DNA of 64,000 nucleotides from a virus. How positions within the stretch are numbered: position 1 is the stretch's first letter; each line of letters begins with the position of its first letter. Of the stretch, positions 43,829 to 52,534 are shown piece after piece. The translations under genes were made by a program, and so were the position numbers. A model generated the notes under the pieces. It saw nothing but the letters and a program-made list of their open reading frames with translations. It had not been told where the DNA came from and did not search any database. Location: positions 1-64,000 of IMG/VR virus record IMGVR_UViG_3300035204_001027; one strand, written 5' to 3'.

Positions 43829-44046
43829 TTTTTAAAAAAGTATCATTGTTAATGCATATAGTGAGTGGGTCCGTTCCCAACCCCTAAAGTCAGATAGGCC
43901 CATCCTTTGCCACTAATTGACTATTATATAATCCTTTCGTAACCCTTTCAGCTTTGGCCTCCGGGACGCGATCTGTCTATTCTATTTTACACTGTTGTCT
44001 TTAAATATAAGTATAATTTTATTTTTATTTTGACAAGAATAAGCAG
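43829..44046. other. Divergent intergenic region
   Basis: About 220 bp between divergent units, no gene seen. It contains TTGACA at 44030 with only an 11-bp gap to TATAAT, and on the minus strand CAATTAGTGGC near 43905-43915, similar to the late motif. Confidence 0.6.
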
Positions 44047-44058
44047 TATAATTAGTGT
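44047..44058 (+). promoter_or_regulatory. Candidate late promoter motif
   Basis: TATAATTAGTGT directly before the ATG at 44059. Nearly identical to 49013-49027 (GATAATTAGTGTAAT). Confidence 0.55.
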
Positions 44059-44487
44059 ATGAGAGTTTATTGCCAAAAATGCGGCCAGCCAACCGAGTAT
44101 TCTATACAAGGTGGAAAACCGAAGTTTTGTTCTCACTGCGGGCAATCATATGGAGTCTCAGAATATCATCTAGATGCCACTAAAGGGAGCAAATCTGCTT
44201 CTAAGAGTGCCCCTGAAGAACATAAGCCTATTATACAGCTGGAGGAGGAATTTCCTGATGATGCTGTGTATGTTCCTGATATTTCTAAATTACAAATAGA
44301 TATCGACACCACTCACGAACGACCCCCTCAAATGACGATAGGTGATTTGGCTGGTTCGAAGATTGATGGCGTTAAAGATGAACCCAGACTAGGGACCCCA
44401 GAAAGCAATATGAGCAGCGAAGAATTTTTGCAAAGCTTCCAAAAAGAAGCTGGTTCATTGAGGCCGAAGGGATCTGATAATGGCTAA
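44059..44487 (+). CDS. Zinc-ribbon protein, 142 aa
   Basis: N-terminal zinc ribbon with CQKC and CSHC pairs (residues 5-27, MRVYCQKCGQPTEYS...FCSHCGQ), then an acidic, Pro-rich, probably disordered tail with LQIDIDTTHERPPQMTIGDL. Overlaps the sigma-like gene by 8 bp, so the two may act together in late transcription; zinc-ribbon co-activators exist in other phages, but this is inference. Confidence 0.7.
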   Translation: MRVYCQKCGQPTEYSIQGGKPKFCSHCGQSYGVSEYHLDATKGSKSASKSAPEEHKPIIQLEEEFPDDAVYVPDISKLQIDIDTTHERPPQMTIGDLAGSKIDGVKDEPRLGTPESNMSSEEFLQSFQKEAGSLRPKGSDNG

Positions 44488-45169
44488 AAAGAAAGCGCCG
44501 AAATACGAAGAGTACAGCGCTGTTATCGATACTGAGATAGCGAAGCGTCGAAGTAAGTGGAATCTCACTGCGTTAGCGTGGATGGACTTTGATGATGTTT
44601 CTCAGATCATTCGAATACATATCCATAAGAAATGGACGTTATACGATTCTTCCAAGCCTATTCTCCCGTGGATCAATCGTATAATCTCCAATCAATTAAA
44701 AAATTTAATTAGAAATCATTACGGTAACTTTTCTAGGCCATGCTTAAAATGTGCAGCGGCCGAGGCAGAAGATTTATGTAATATATACGTTAAACAATGT
44801 TCTACATGTCCACTTTACGCCCATTGGGAAAAATTTAAGAAACGTGCGCACGACACCAAACTAGCTTTACCTTTAGAAAATCACGTGAAAGAAGTATCGA
44901 GCCAATTCGAAGATTCAATAGATATTGAGATGACTGCGGAATACATGCATAAACAGATGGAGAAAATTTTGAAGCCTACAGAATGGAAAATATATGAGGC
45001 CTTGTACATTAAGGGTATAGATGAAAAAAAATTATCAGAGACAATGGGATATTCTAGTTCTGAAAAAAATAGGGGTCCCGGATATAAGCATATAAAAAAT
45101 ATTAAAAAAACTATCATTACAAAAGTCAAAAAGATGTTGGCTAGTGGCGAGATAGACATTTATGGTTAA
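44480..45169 (+). CDS. Sigma-factor-like protein with Cys4 insert
   Basis: 229 residues. ALAWMDFDDVSQIIRIHIHKKWTLYDSSKPILPWINRIISNQLKNLIRNHYG matches the sigma region 2 pattern, and the C-terminal helices (LKPTEWKIYEALYIKGIDEKKLSETMGYSS) match region 4. In between are two CxxC pairs (CLKC, CSTC), a zinc-binding insert not usual in bacterial sigmas. Likely a phage late-transcription factor. Sequence diverged, so fold-level evidence only. Confidence 0.75.
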   Translation: MAKKKAPKYEEYSAVIDTEIAKRRSKWNLTALAWMDFDDVSQIIRIHIHKKWTLYDSSKPILPWINRIISNQLKNLIRNHYGNFSRPCLKCAAAEAEDLCNIYVKQCSTCPLYAHWEKFKKRAHDTKLALPLENHVKEVSSQFEDSIDIEMTAEYMHKQMEKILKPTEWKIYEALYIKGIDEKKLSETMGYSSSEKNRGPGYKHIKNIKKTIITKVKKMLASGEIDIYG

Positions 45170-46244
45170 TCATATGAAATTATCAGACGAACAATGTGAA
45201 AAAATTCTGAATGCGTGGAATAAAAACCCACAGGACCCACCAGCTTTATTAAAGTTGATTAGGCTTGCTTTTCCTGATAAAGATGTTGACGGAAGAAGTA
45301 AGGAGGGGAGAGCAGTTAAGGAATTCTTAGCTTTAAACGACCTTAAGGCGCGTGCCGCGCACGAATATAAGCCTAAAGAAAAAATTGAGTTAACCGAGGA
45401 ACAAAAAGAATTTGTAAAAAACAATGTCTCAATGATGAATTGCGTAGAAATGGCTAGAGTGGTTTTTAAAAATGAAGAACTCGGTAATCTACATCAAGAA
45501 ACCAGAACAGTTAATGAATACGCTGATACATTAGGTGGTGTGGAAATTCGATCTTCTCGAGAAGAGAGTGGCGTAGAAGAGTTCAAGCCGATTAGAACTT
45601 TTTACGCTATGTTGAATAAAATTAATAAATATGTCTATGAGGGTATAGATAAAGAGAAAATTACCAATCAACAGAAACGAGAAATAGAAGCTACTATAAA
45701 ATATGTAAATACTTATAGGTTTGGTCACCAGATGAATAGATACAATAATGTTACTGATAGAGATTTATTTGAAAGTAGTTTTGTTAGATATACGTATAAT
45801 AAAGCTGATTTAACACAAGAGGAAGTTGACCAATTTATTGTTCTCTCTGCGGAGGTAGTTATAGCCTCAAACATTCAGGCTAGAGTAGCTCATCTTTCTA
45901 GACTATTAGACGATGTTGCTGAAGATACGGAGGGCCGAAGAATTTCCATGGCTCTAGTAGATGCTATAAATACTGCTCAAACAGAATATAATCAATCAGT
46001 TGCTCGTCAACAAAAATTACTGAGTGATTTAAAAGAAAAACGCAGCGATAGGCTCAAAAACCAAATAAGAGATAATGCCAGTATCTTAAATTTAGTTGAA
46101 ATGTGGAAAAATGAAGAATCTAGGCAGAAGATGATAAAACTCGCCCAACTGCGAAAAAAATCATTAAAAGAAGAAAAAGATAATCTAGAAAATATGGACG
46201 AAATGAAAGCTCGGATCATGGGATTATCGGAGGACGAAATATGA
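45162..46244 (+). CDS. Putative small terminase subunit or DNA-binding protein
   Basis: 360 residues. Two related N-terminal helical units are seen (LSDEQCEKILNAW...DGRSKEGRAVKEFLA and LTEEQKEFVKNNV...HQETRTVNEYADTL), resembling tandem HTH modules, followed by long helices and a basic coiled coil (SDRLKNQIRDNASIL). Overlaps the upstream gene by 8 bp and the ERCC4 gene by 4 bp, in the operon ending with TerL. The position supports a terminase small subunit; no diagnostic motif proves it. Confidence 0.55.
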   Translation: MVNHMKLSDEQCEKILNAWNKNPQDPPALLKLIRLAFPDKDVDGRSKEGRAVKEFLALNDLKARAAHEYKPKEKIELTEEQKEFVKNNVSMMNCVEMARVVFKNEELGNLHQETRTVNEYADTLGGVEIRSSREESGVEEFKPIRTFYAMLNKINKYVYEGIDKEKITNQQKREIEATIKYVNTYRFGHQMNRYNNVTDRDLFESSFVRYTYNKADLTQEEVDQFIVLSAEVVIASNIQARVAHLSRLLDDVAEDTEGRRISMALVDAINTAQTEYNQSVARQQKLLSDLKEKRSDRLKNQIRDNASILNLVEMWKNEESRQKMIKLAQLRKKSLKEEKDNLENMDEMKARIMGLSEDEI

Positions 46245-47185
46245 GTAAGCCAGCAAAATGCAAAGCGTGCGAAAAAGAGTTTGAATCGGAGGGCTCTTTA
46301 CATAAACATCTTAAAGTCCACAAGCTAAGAATGGCTGCGTATTATCAGGAATATTACCCACGTCATGATAAGTATGATGGTAAAATAATTAAATTCAAGT
46401 CTAAACGTTATTATTTTGAAACAGATTTTAACTCTAGACGAAATTTAAAACTATGGCTAACCAAGCAACCAGAAGATATAGCTAAGGCTTATTGTAAGGA
46501 CAAACTGTTAGAACGTATCGAGTTAAAGAATATTGAGTATACCCCTACAGAAGTAGAGTTAAGGAGCCTAATGTCTCCCCCTATTACTTACCTGCATAAA
46601 TTGTTTGGTAATTACTATAATTTTTGTGAAAAGGAACTAGGGCTTAAAAATAAGTATAAAATTTTCCCCAAACATATATATTCGGAAGAGCCCTTAGGTA
46701 AAGGAGAGAAGATATTTGTAGATACCAGAGAGCAAAAACCATTAAGGTTCGATTTACCCATAGAAGTTAAAACTTTAAATTTTGGAGATTATGCATTTAG
46801 CAATGAGGAGAACTCTTGTAATACTTATATAGAGAGAAAATCTATAGGCGACTTCGTAGGAACGTTGAGTGGGGGATACGAAAGATTTGAAAAAGAAATT
46901 ATAAGATCTGTAGAAAATAAGGCTTATTTAATAATTCTAGTAGAAGATGGTTTAGATAATTGTAAATCTTTCAATTACTTACCTCACGTATCTAAAAAAA
47001 TCCGTGCCACTCCTGAATTTGTATTTCATAACGTTAGATCCCTCATTCAAAAATATCCAACTATACAGTTTCTATTCGTTAACGGTAGGAAAGAGGCTAC
47101 TAGAGTAGTACAGCGTATTTTTACATGTAAATGTTTTCATCAAAAAATAGACCTTCAATTAGCATATGATGCTAAAATATTATAA
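46241..47185 (+). CDS. ERCC4-domain nuclease with C2H2 zinc finger
   Basis: 314 residues. An N-terminal C2H2 finger (Cys7, Cys10, His23, His27) precedes a middle domain and the ERCC4 nuclease fold: VDTREQKPLRFD, NFGDYAF, IERKSIGDFVGTLSGGYERFEKEI (ERKxxxD). This family (XPF/Mus81-type) cuts branched DNA. Here it overlaps the terminase gene by one base, so it may resolve branches in concatemers before packaging. A catalytic site appears intact. Confidence 0.87.
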   Translation: MSKPAKCKACEKEFESEGSLHKHLKVHKLRMAAYYQEYYPRHDKYDGKIIKFKSKRYYFETDFNSRRNLKLWLTKQPEDIAKAYCKDKLLERIELKNIEYTPTEVELRSLMSPPITYLHKLFGNYYNFCEKELGLKNKYKIFPKHIYSEEPLGKGEKIFVDTREQKPLRFDLPIEVKTLNFGDYAFSNEENSCNTYIERKSIGDFVGTLSGGYERFEKEIIRSVENKAYLIILVEDGLDNCKSFNYLPHVSKKIRATPEFVFHNVRSLIQKYPTIQFLFVNGRKEATRVVQRIFTCKCFHQKIDLQLAYDAKIL

Positions 47186-49014
47186 TGTGGTACGCCGAAG
47201 AAACAGAAAAATCAAAAAATGCTATTGATTTTAACGAAGAGCTTCTAAAAATCGAAGGCGAGCTAAGCACTAAGGAGGCCAAAATATCGCTCGCTAAATT
47301 TCTTCATCATAATTTAGGATTTACTACTGAATTAATTTCTGGTATAAAATTAGCGCCTTTCCAAGAAATAACCTTGAGGGGCATGATGGAAAATAACTTC
47401 GCTATGTGCGTATGGGGACGCGGCTGCGGAAAAACTTTCATAGCAAGTGTTTTTTGTTTCTTGTATTGTATATTTAATCCCGGAGCTAAAATAATGTTAG
47501 CTGGACCAACTTTCCGTACTGCTAGATTTATATTTAATAATTTAGAAAAACTGGTCGAATCAAAGGGCGCAGAACTTTTAATGCAATGTTTTGGTGCGAA
47601 ATCAAAACGAAACGATCAATATGAGTGGAAAATCAACGACGGGACTATAACAGCTATACCCCTTAGTGGTGAAAAAATTCGTGGTTTTCGCGCTAACGTT
47701 TTACTACTTGATGAGTATCTATTATTACCAGAAGAAACTATTAAAACCGTTCTTATGCCATTCTTGGTTGCTCCGCAAAACATGAAAGAACGCATAGAAA
47801 TTAGAGAAATAGAAGATAAGCTTATTGCTAATGGAGAAATGAAAGAGAAAGATCGGATGGTCTTTGAAAATGATAGTAAAATGATAGCGCTTTCTTCGGC
47901 TTCTTACACTTTTGAGAATTTATACAAAACATATTGTGATTGGAAGGAGAAAATATACAACCCATCTGAAAATGATTCTGGTTCATATTTTATATCTCAA
48001 TTAGGATACGAAGCTTTACCGGAGCACATGATAGATACCACCATTATTGACGAAGCTCAAAGCGGCGGTCAAAGTCACTCTAGTTTTCAACGAGAATATT
48101 GTGCTCAATTTACAGACGGTTCTGATTCTTATTTTAGCGCAAAAAAAATGCACGAGTGCACTATTCCCGATGGACAAGATCCCACGACCTTAATAAAAGG
48201 AAAACAAGGAGAAAAATACATTTTAGCTATTGACCCCAGCTTCTCAAATAGTCCAACTTCAGATTATTTCGCAATGACGGTTTTGTCTATAGACGAAGAG
48301 AGTAAAGAAGGCACCCTCGTCCACTCTTATGCTGTTGCTGGTGGTAATTTAAAAGACCACATGAAATATATGCATTATGTAATAACTAATTTTAATATTG
48401 AGTTAATATGCATTGATAATGCGGGTTATCAGTTTATTGATAGTTGTAATGAAACGAAATGGTTTCAGAATGACAGAATTAATTTACAATATATAGATTT
48501 TAATAGTGCGAAAGAAGGGGATGAATATGAAAAAGAAATTAGAAAATTTAAGAGATATTATGACAAACAAAAAGGAGCGATAGTCTTCAAACAAACTTTT
48601 ACCTCTGATTTTATAAGAAAAGCTAACGAACATTTACAAGCATGTGTGGATCATAAGAGGATTTGGTTCGCTTCTAGGTGCTCCGCTAATGGTGCATCCT
48701 TTGATAAAACAGTTACTCAAAAAATACCGTTGTCCTATACTGGGCAAGAGACTCTTTTAGATTTAATCGAAGAGCAGGATAGCTTAGTATATCAGACCAA
48801 GAAGCAATGCGCTCTGGTTGAGGTTACAACGACCGCAAGAGGCACGCAGACGTTTGACCTTCCTTTGCACTTAAGACGCTCCACAAGCGCAAATAGGGCC
48901 CGTAAAGACAACTATACGACCCTTATGTTATGCAACTGGGCCTTGAAGTGCTACTTCGATGCCAAATCAATTAAAGACGAAGGAAATCTTACATTTACGC
49001 CAAGAATGATTTGA
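47185..49014 (+). CDS. terL: Terminase large subunit
   Basis: 609 residues. ATPase domain with Walker A GRGCGKT (78-84), Walker B LLLDE (173-177) and coupling region SSASYTFENLY (238-248). The RNase-H-like nuclease starts with YILAIDPSF (Asp350), LICIDNAG and a late acidic position near DLIEEQD. TerL powers DNA packaging and cuts concatemers. The portal gene is 10 kb downstream rather than adjacent. Starts at the last base of the ERCC4 gene stop. Confidence 0.95.
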   Translation: MWYAEETEKSKNAIDFNEELLKIEGELSTKEAKISLAKFLHHNLGFTTELISGIKLAPFQEITLRGMMENNFAMCVWGRGCGKTFIASVFCFLYCIFNPGAKIMLAGPTFRTARFIFNNLEKLVESKGAELLMQCFGAKSKRNDQYEWKINDGTITAIPLSGEKIRGFRANVLLLDEYLLLPEETIKTVLMPFLVAPQNMKERIEIREIEDKLIANGEMKEKDRMVFENDSKMIALSSASYTFENLYKTYCDWKEKIYNPSENDSGSYFISQLGYEALPEHMIDTTIIDEAQSGGQSHSSFQREYCAQFTDGSDSYFSAKKMHECTIPDGQDPTTLIKGKQGEKYILAIDPSFSNSPTSDYFAMTVLSIDEESKEGTLVHSYAVAGGNLKDHMKYMHYVITNFNIELICIDNAGYQFIDSCNETKWFQNDRINLQYIDFNSAKEGDEYEKEIRKFKRYYDKQKGAIVFKQTFTSDFIRKANEHLQACVDHKRIWFASRCSANGASFDKTVTQKIPLSYTGQETLLDLIEEQDSLVYQTKKQCALVEVTTTARGTQTFDLPLHLRRSTSANRARKDNYTTLMLCNWALKCYFDAKSIKDEGNLTFTPRMI

Positions 49015-49027
49015 TAATTAGTGTAAT
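49013..49027 (+). promoter_or_regulatory. Candidate late promoter motif
   Basis: GATAATTAGTGTAAT, overlapping the terminase stop, 33 bp before the adhesin start, which has AGGAG 5-6 bp upstream. Confidence 0.55.
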
Positions 49028-49059
49028 AATCGTTAACGATCATCGTTTAGGAGTAAGGA

Positions 49060-50310
49060 ATGTCTCAGAATTTAATAAGAATAAAACAGTTAGATCAAGA
49101 CGAGCTAACTAATTTTGTTTTAGAAACAGCACCTCAGGGACCCACTGGTGCTACAGGAGGCATAGGCTCTACTGGTTCTACTGGTGACGTTGGCGCTCAA
49201 GGCACGCAAGGTGTCACTGGACCAGCTGGTCCTACTGGCGTTGGTGGTCCAACTGGACCTACTGGGGTAAAGGGCGATACTCAATATGGAGGACCTACTG
49301 GACCCGTTGGTATACAAGGACCCACTGGGCCAGCAGGACAATTTGGAGGCCCCACTGGACCCCAAGGAATCACTGGCCCCCAAGGATTGACGGGACCTAC
49401 TGGGGCAGAAATTCCCGGACCTACTGGAGAAGTCGGTGCACAAGGCATACAAGGTATACAGGGGCCCACAGGAAATTTAGGGCCTACTGGTTTTACTGGA
49501 GCAGTAGGGCAACCCGGAGACAGGTACAGAACAACCTCCTATACTACTTTAACAATTCCTTATAACCCTACTCAAGTTCAAATAACTATAGAAGAAAATC
49601 TAGCTTTCACCGCTGGGCAAGAAATAATCATTGCTTTTGATAGCTCAAGGAACTTTACAGCAACTGTTGATTCCTACAATAAAGGCACAGGCATCATGCT
49701 TGCTACCTCTATATTTTCTAATGGATCAGGGCAATTTTCGTACTGGACAGTAAATTTATCCAAAGCTCAAGGAAGGCAGGGAGAAATAGGACCCACCGGA
49801 AATCAGGGAGATGTAGGAGGTATAACATATAATATAGGTATAGATAATGCTTTGGGTTATACTTTTGAAGGCTTCGTTGGTACTGATCCCGAACTAACAG
49901 TTGTTAAGGGGATGACGTATATTTTTAATTTTATTGACCCCACAAATGCAATAACGCACCCGATGTTCATAAAAGACTTAAGCGGAAATTCTTTACAATC
50001 TACTGATGGTGTTTTAAATAATGGATCTTCAAATATAACTTTTAAAGTTCCTTTTAATGCTTCTGATAATTTGCAGTACGTTTGTAGCTCGTTTCCAGAA
50101 TTTGTGGGATCAATTAGAGTATCTGACGTAGCCGGACCGCAAGGGCCGACGGGCGCAACAGGAGCAGTTGGAGCAACTGGGCCAGCTTGGGGGGCAACGG
50201 GAGCAACAGGCTCAACAGGATTACAAGGAATCACGGGCCCCACGGGTCCATCGCGTGTAATTAATACAGGAAAATTATTAGAATTAACTATGGTTTTCGG
50301 CTCAGAATAA
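49060..50310 (+). CDS. Collagen-like tail/adhesin protein
   Basis: 416 residues. Residues 27-147 are mostly Gly-X-Y triplets rich in GPTG; a beta domain (about 150-235, [13 protein letters not shown]...[14 protein letters not shown]...W.VNLSKAQG) follows, then more triplets, a cupredoxin-like domain (about 250-350: [17 protein letters not shown]...HPMFIKDL...[13 protein letters not shown]) and a last triplet run. Trimeric collagen-like stalks are common in phage fibres and decoration proteins. Good ribosome-binding site AGGAG. Confidence 0.85.
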   Translation: MSQNLIRIKQLDQDELTNFVLETAPQGPTGATGGIGSTGSTGDVGAQGTQGVTGPAGPTGVGGPTGPTGVKGDTQYGGPTGPVGIQGPTGPAGQFGGPTGPQGITGPQGLTGPTGAEIPGPTGEVGAQGIQGIQGPTGNLGPTGFTGAVGQPGDRYRTTSYTTLTIPYNPTQVQITIEENLAFTAGQEIIIAFDSSRNFTATVDSYNKGTGIMLATSIFSNGSGQFSYWTVNLSKAQGRQGEIGPTGNQGDVGGITYNIGIDNALGYTFEGFVGTDPELTVVKGMTYIFNFIDPTNAITHPMFIKDLSGNSLQSTDGVLNNGSSNITFKVPFNASDNLQYVCSSFPEFVGSIRVSDVAGPQGPTGATGAVGATGPAWGATGATGSTGLQGITGPTGPSRVINTGKLLELTMVFGSE

Positions 50311-50322
50311 GGGAAAAGAAAA

Positions 50323-50658
50323 ATGGTAACAGGAACATATATAGGAACAGGGGATTACACAACGCTTGTCCAAGCATTGGGAGTAAAACATATAGTTATG
50401 GGAATTACTTTCTGCAATTCTAACGAGAGTTCGGGAGAATTTGTGGATCTTCATGCGGTAACCAGTGGCGATTCGGCTGGTGGGCACAATCTTTTATTTA
50501 AAAACTTATTTCTACCTCCCGAAGAAACTTATAACATGCATCAACGTATTGTGCTAGGAAATGAAGAGAAAATTGTAGCTAAGACATTGGGTACGGTTCA
50601 TAGCAACAATATTATAAATGCAGTAACAACTTATACAAAATTAGATGGATTAGGATAA
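50323..50658 (+). CDS. Virion-associated protein candidate, 111 aa
   Basis: Beta-rich protein (TGTYIGTGDYTTLVQALGVKHIVMGITFCNSNE...GHNLLFKNLFLPPEETYNMHQRIVL). The spacing between the two collagen-like genes and a similar-sized protein at 52155 suggest paired small structural subunits. Function otherwise unknown. Confidence 0.6.
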   Translation: MVTGTYIGTGDYTTLVQALGVKHIVMGITFCNSNESSGEFVDLHAVTSGDSAGGHNLLFKNLFLPPEETYNMHQRIVLGNEEKIVAKTLGTVHSNNIINAVTTYTKLDGLG

Positions 50659-50661
50659 ATT

Positions 50662-52143
50662 ATGTCACATTTTATAAAACAAGGATATATCGGACCAACT
50701 GGAGCAACAGGAGCTATCGGGCCCACAGGCCCCGGGGCAGGGCCCACCGGACCACAAGGTATTCAAGGCATAACAGGAGAAGTGGGCCCACAGGGTACGG
50801 GCCCAACAGGGCCAGCTGGACCAATGGGACCAACAGGCGTCGGGGGTCCTACCGGGCCGCAGTCTACCGTAGCGGGACCAACAGGAATTCAAGGCATAAT
50901 CGGGCCTACTGGAGATAGGTGGACAACCGCATATTCTAGTTCAATCACGGTCCCAGTTCCTAACCAAGTAATGCCATCTCTTAATATTGGGGGCGGGTTT
51001 GCTTATTCTAAAGAGCAAAAAATAATTATAGCAAATACAAATACTTCGACTTTAAATCTTGTTAATTTTATTAAAGGGTATGTAAATGCTTATGTAGGAG
51101 GTAATCTTACTGTAAGGGCTAGCGATGTGGCTGCGGAAATAGATGGAGTAACAGGAGCTACGGGATCAGACTGGTCTATTACATTAGACGGAGCAATAGC
51201 GAAGCAGGGAGAAACAGGACCGATTGGCGTAACGGGAGCGGCAGGACCCACTGGCCCACAAGGAGTAGCGGGAGCAACTGGCTCAATTGGTGCAACAGGA
51301 GCAGCTTCGACAGTTATTGGTCCGACGGGTGCAGCAGGAGACAAATATAAAGGTACCTCAACCACTTCTTCTTATATTCCTCAAGTGAATAGCTCTGTAA
51401 CAATTACCCTTGTAGAGGGAGACTTGGCGTATACATTGGGTCAAAAGGTGATTGTAGAAGCTGATTCTAGTAATCGTCTCACCGGGGAAATAACTACCAT
51501 AGCAAATAGTAATAAAGATTTAACTATTAAATGTTTAACTCGTCGTATAAATGGGGTAGATGGATCTACTCAAGCTGGCTCTTCACATTCTAGTTGGAAT
51601 ATTAATCTTGATGGCGCAGTAGGAAAAGAGGGTCCCGTTGGCGCTGTGGGAGCAACTGGAGCAACTGGAACGCCGGGAGATTTATACGCCACACAAATAA
51701 ACGCTGCTTCGACCACCGCATTTCCCATCCCTTTGCCGGGAGCAACGGGATCAGCAGTAAATCAACAATTTACAATATCAACTAATTTAGCTTACACAAT
51801 CGGTCAAAAGGTAATTGTAGCTCATGACGCAACCAATTGGTTCAAGGGGCCAGTGCTTGCATACAATTCTTCTACAGGAACAATGGCTGTTGAGGTTAAA
51901 GAATCAGCGAGAACTTATCCTTACGATTCTTGGAATGATCATAAAGTCAACCTCGATGGAGCGGTTGGTCAGCAAGGCATTCAGGGGGTTACTGGGCCAA
52001 CTGGCTTAATAGGAGCAACCGGCGATATTGGACCCACTGGAGCAGCATCTATTGTTCCCGGACCGACAGGAAGCGTGGGTGCTACCGGGAATACTGGGGC
52101 TCAAGGAATTGCTGATGTAATATACGTTCAATTATTTAGTTAA
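50662..52143 (+). CDS. Collagen-like protein with three repeated beta domains
   Basis: 493 residues. Gly-X-Y runs alternate with three copies of a beta domain (starts GDRWTTAY, GDKYKGTS, GDLYATQI; each has a FAYS/LAYT followed by .GQKVIVA and ends in W.INLDGA). The same domain occurs once in the 49060 protein. Probably an elongated trimeric fibre. Confidence 0.85.
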   Translation: MSHFIKQGYIGPTGATGAIGPTGPGAGPTGPQGIQGITGEVGPQGTGPTGPAGPMGPTGVGGPTGPQSTVAGPTGIQGIIGPTGDRWTTAYSSSITVPVPNQVMPSLNIGGGFAYSKEQKIIIANTNTSTLNLVNFIKGYVNAYVGGNLTVRASDVAAEIDGVTGATGSDWSITLDGAIAKQGETGPIGVTGAAGPTGPQGVAGATGSIGATGAASTVIGPTGAAGDKYKGTSTTSSYIPQVNSSVTITLVEGDLAYTLGQKVIVEADSSNRLTGEITTIANSNKDLTIKCLTRRINGVDGSTQAGSSHSSWNINLDGAVGKEGPVGAVGATGATGTPGDLYATQINAASTTAFPIPLPGATGSAVNQQFTISTNLAYTIGQKVIVAHDATNWFKGPVLAYNSSTGTMAVEVKESARTYPYDSWNDHKVNLDGAVGQQGIQGVTGPTGLIGATGDIGPTGAASIVPGPTGSVGATGNTGAQGIADVIYVQLFS

Positions 52144-52154
52144 AAAGGAAAAAA

Positions 52155-52511
52155 ATGGCAGCATATACAAAACATAAATTAACAGGATCTACATACGGAA
52201 AGGGAATCAATGTATCTAGCATTTCCTCCGCTAGCCCCAACTTAATCCATACAGCTATATCTGGTACTACGGATTTTGATGAACTATGGCTATGGGGGTA
52301 TAATGACCACACAGATACGCAGCCCGTAAATTTGACTTTGGAATTTGGAAGTACAAATCCCACCAAAATTGCAATGGCTATTACTAAGAGGTCTGGATTA
52401 TATCTAGTGTGTCCGGGTTTACCGGTTCAATTTGGGTTGAATGTAAATGCGTACGCTGATCTAGCTAACAAGGTCACTCTTTATGGTTACGTAAACCGCA
52501 TTTCTCATTAA
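52155..52511 (+). CDS. Virion-associated protein candidate, 118 aa
   Basis: Beta-rich (SGTTDFDELWLWGYNDHTDTQPVNLTLEFGSTNP...ITKRSGLYLVCPGLPVQF). AAAGGA precedes the ATG. Similar size and style to the protein at 50323. Function unknown. Confidence 0.6.
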   Translation: MAAYTKHKLTGSTYGKGINVSSISSASPNLIHTAISGTTDFDELWLWGYNDHTDTQPVNLTLEFGSTNPTKIAMAITKRSGLYLVCPGLPVQFGLNVNAYADLANKVTLYGYVNRISH

Positions 52512-52534
52512 CTAAAAAATAAGACAACTAGTTT

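Noticed and set aside
49120-50243. Long minus-strand frames opposite the collagen-like genes
   Set aside because: They arise from the Gly-X-Y codon repetition (Pro/Gly-rich antisense) and have no independent signals.
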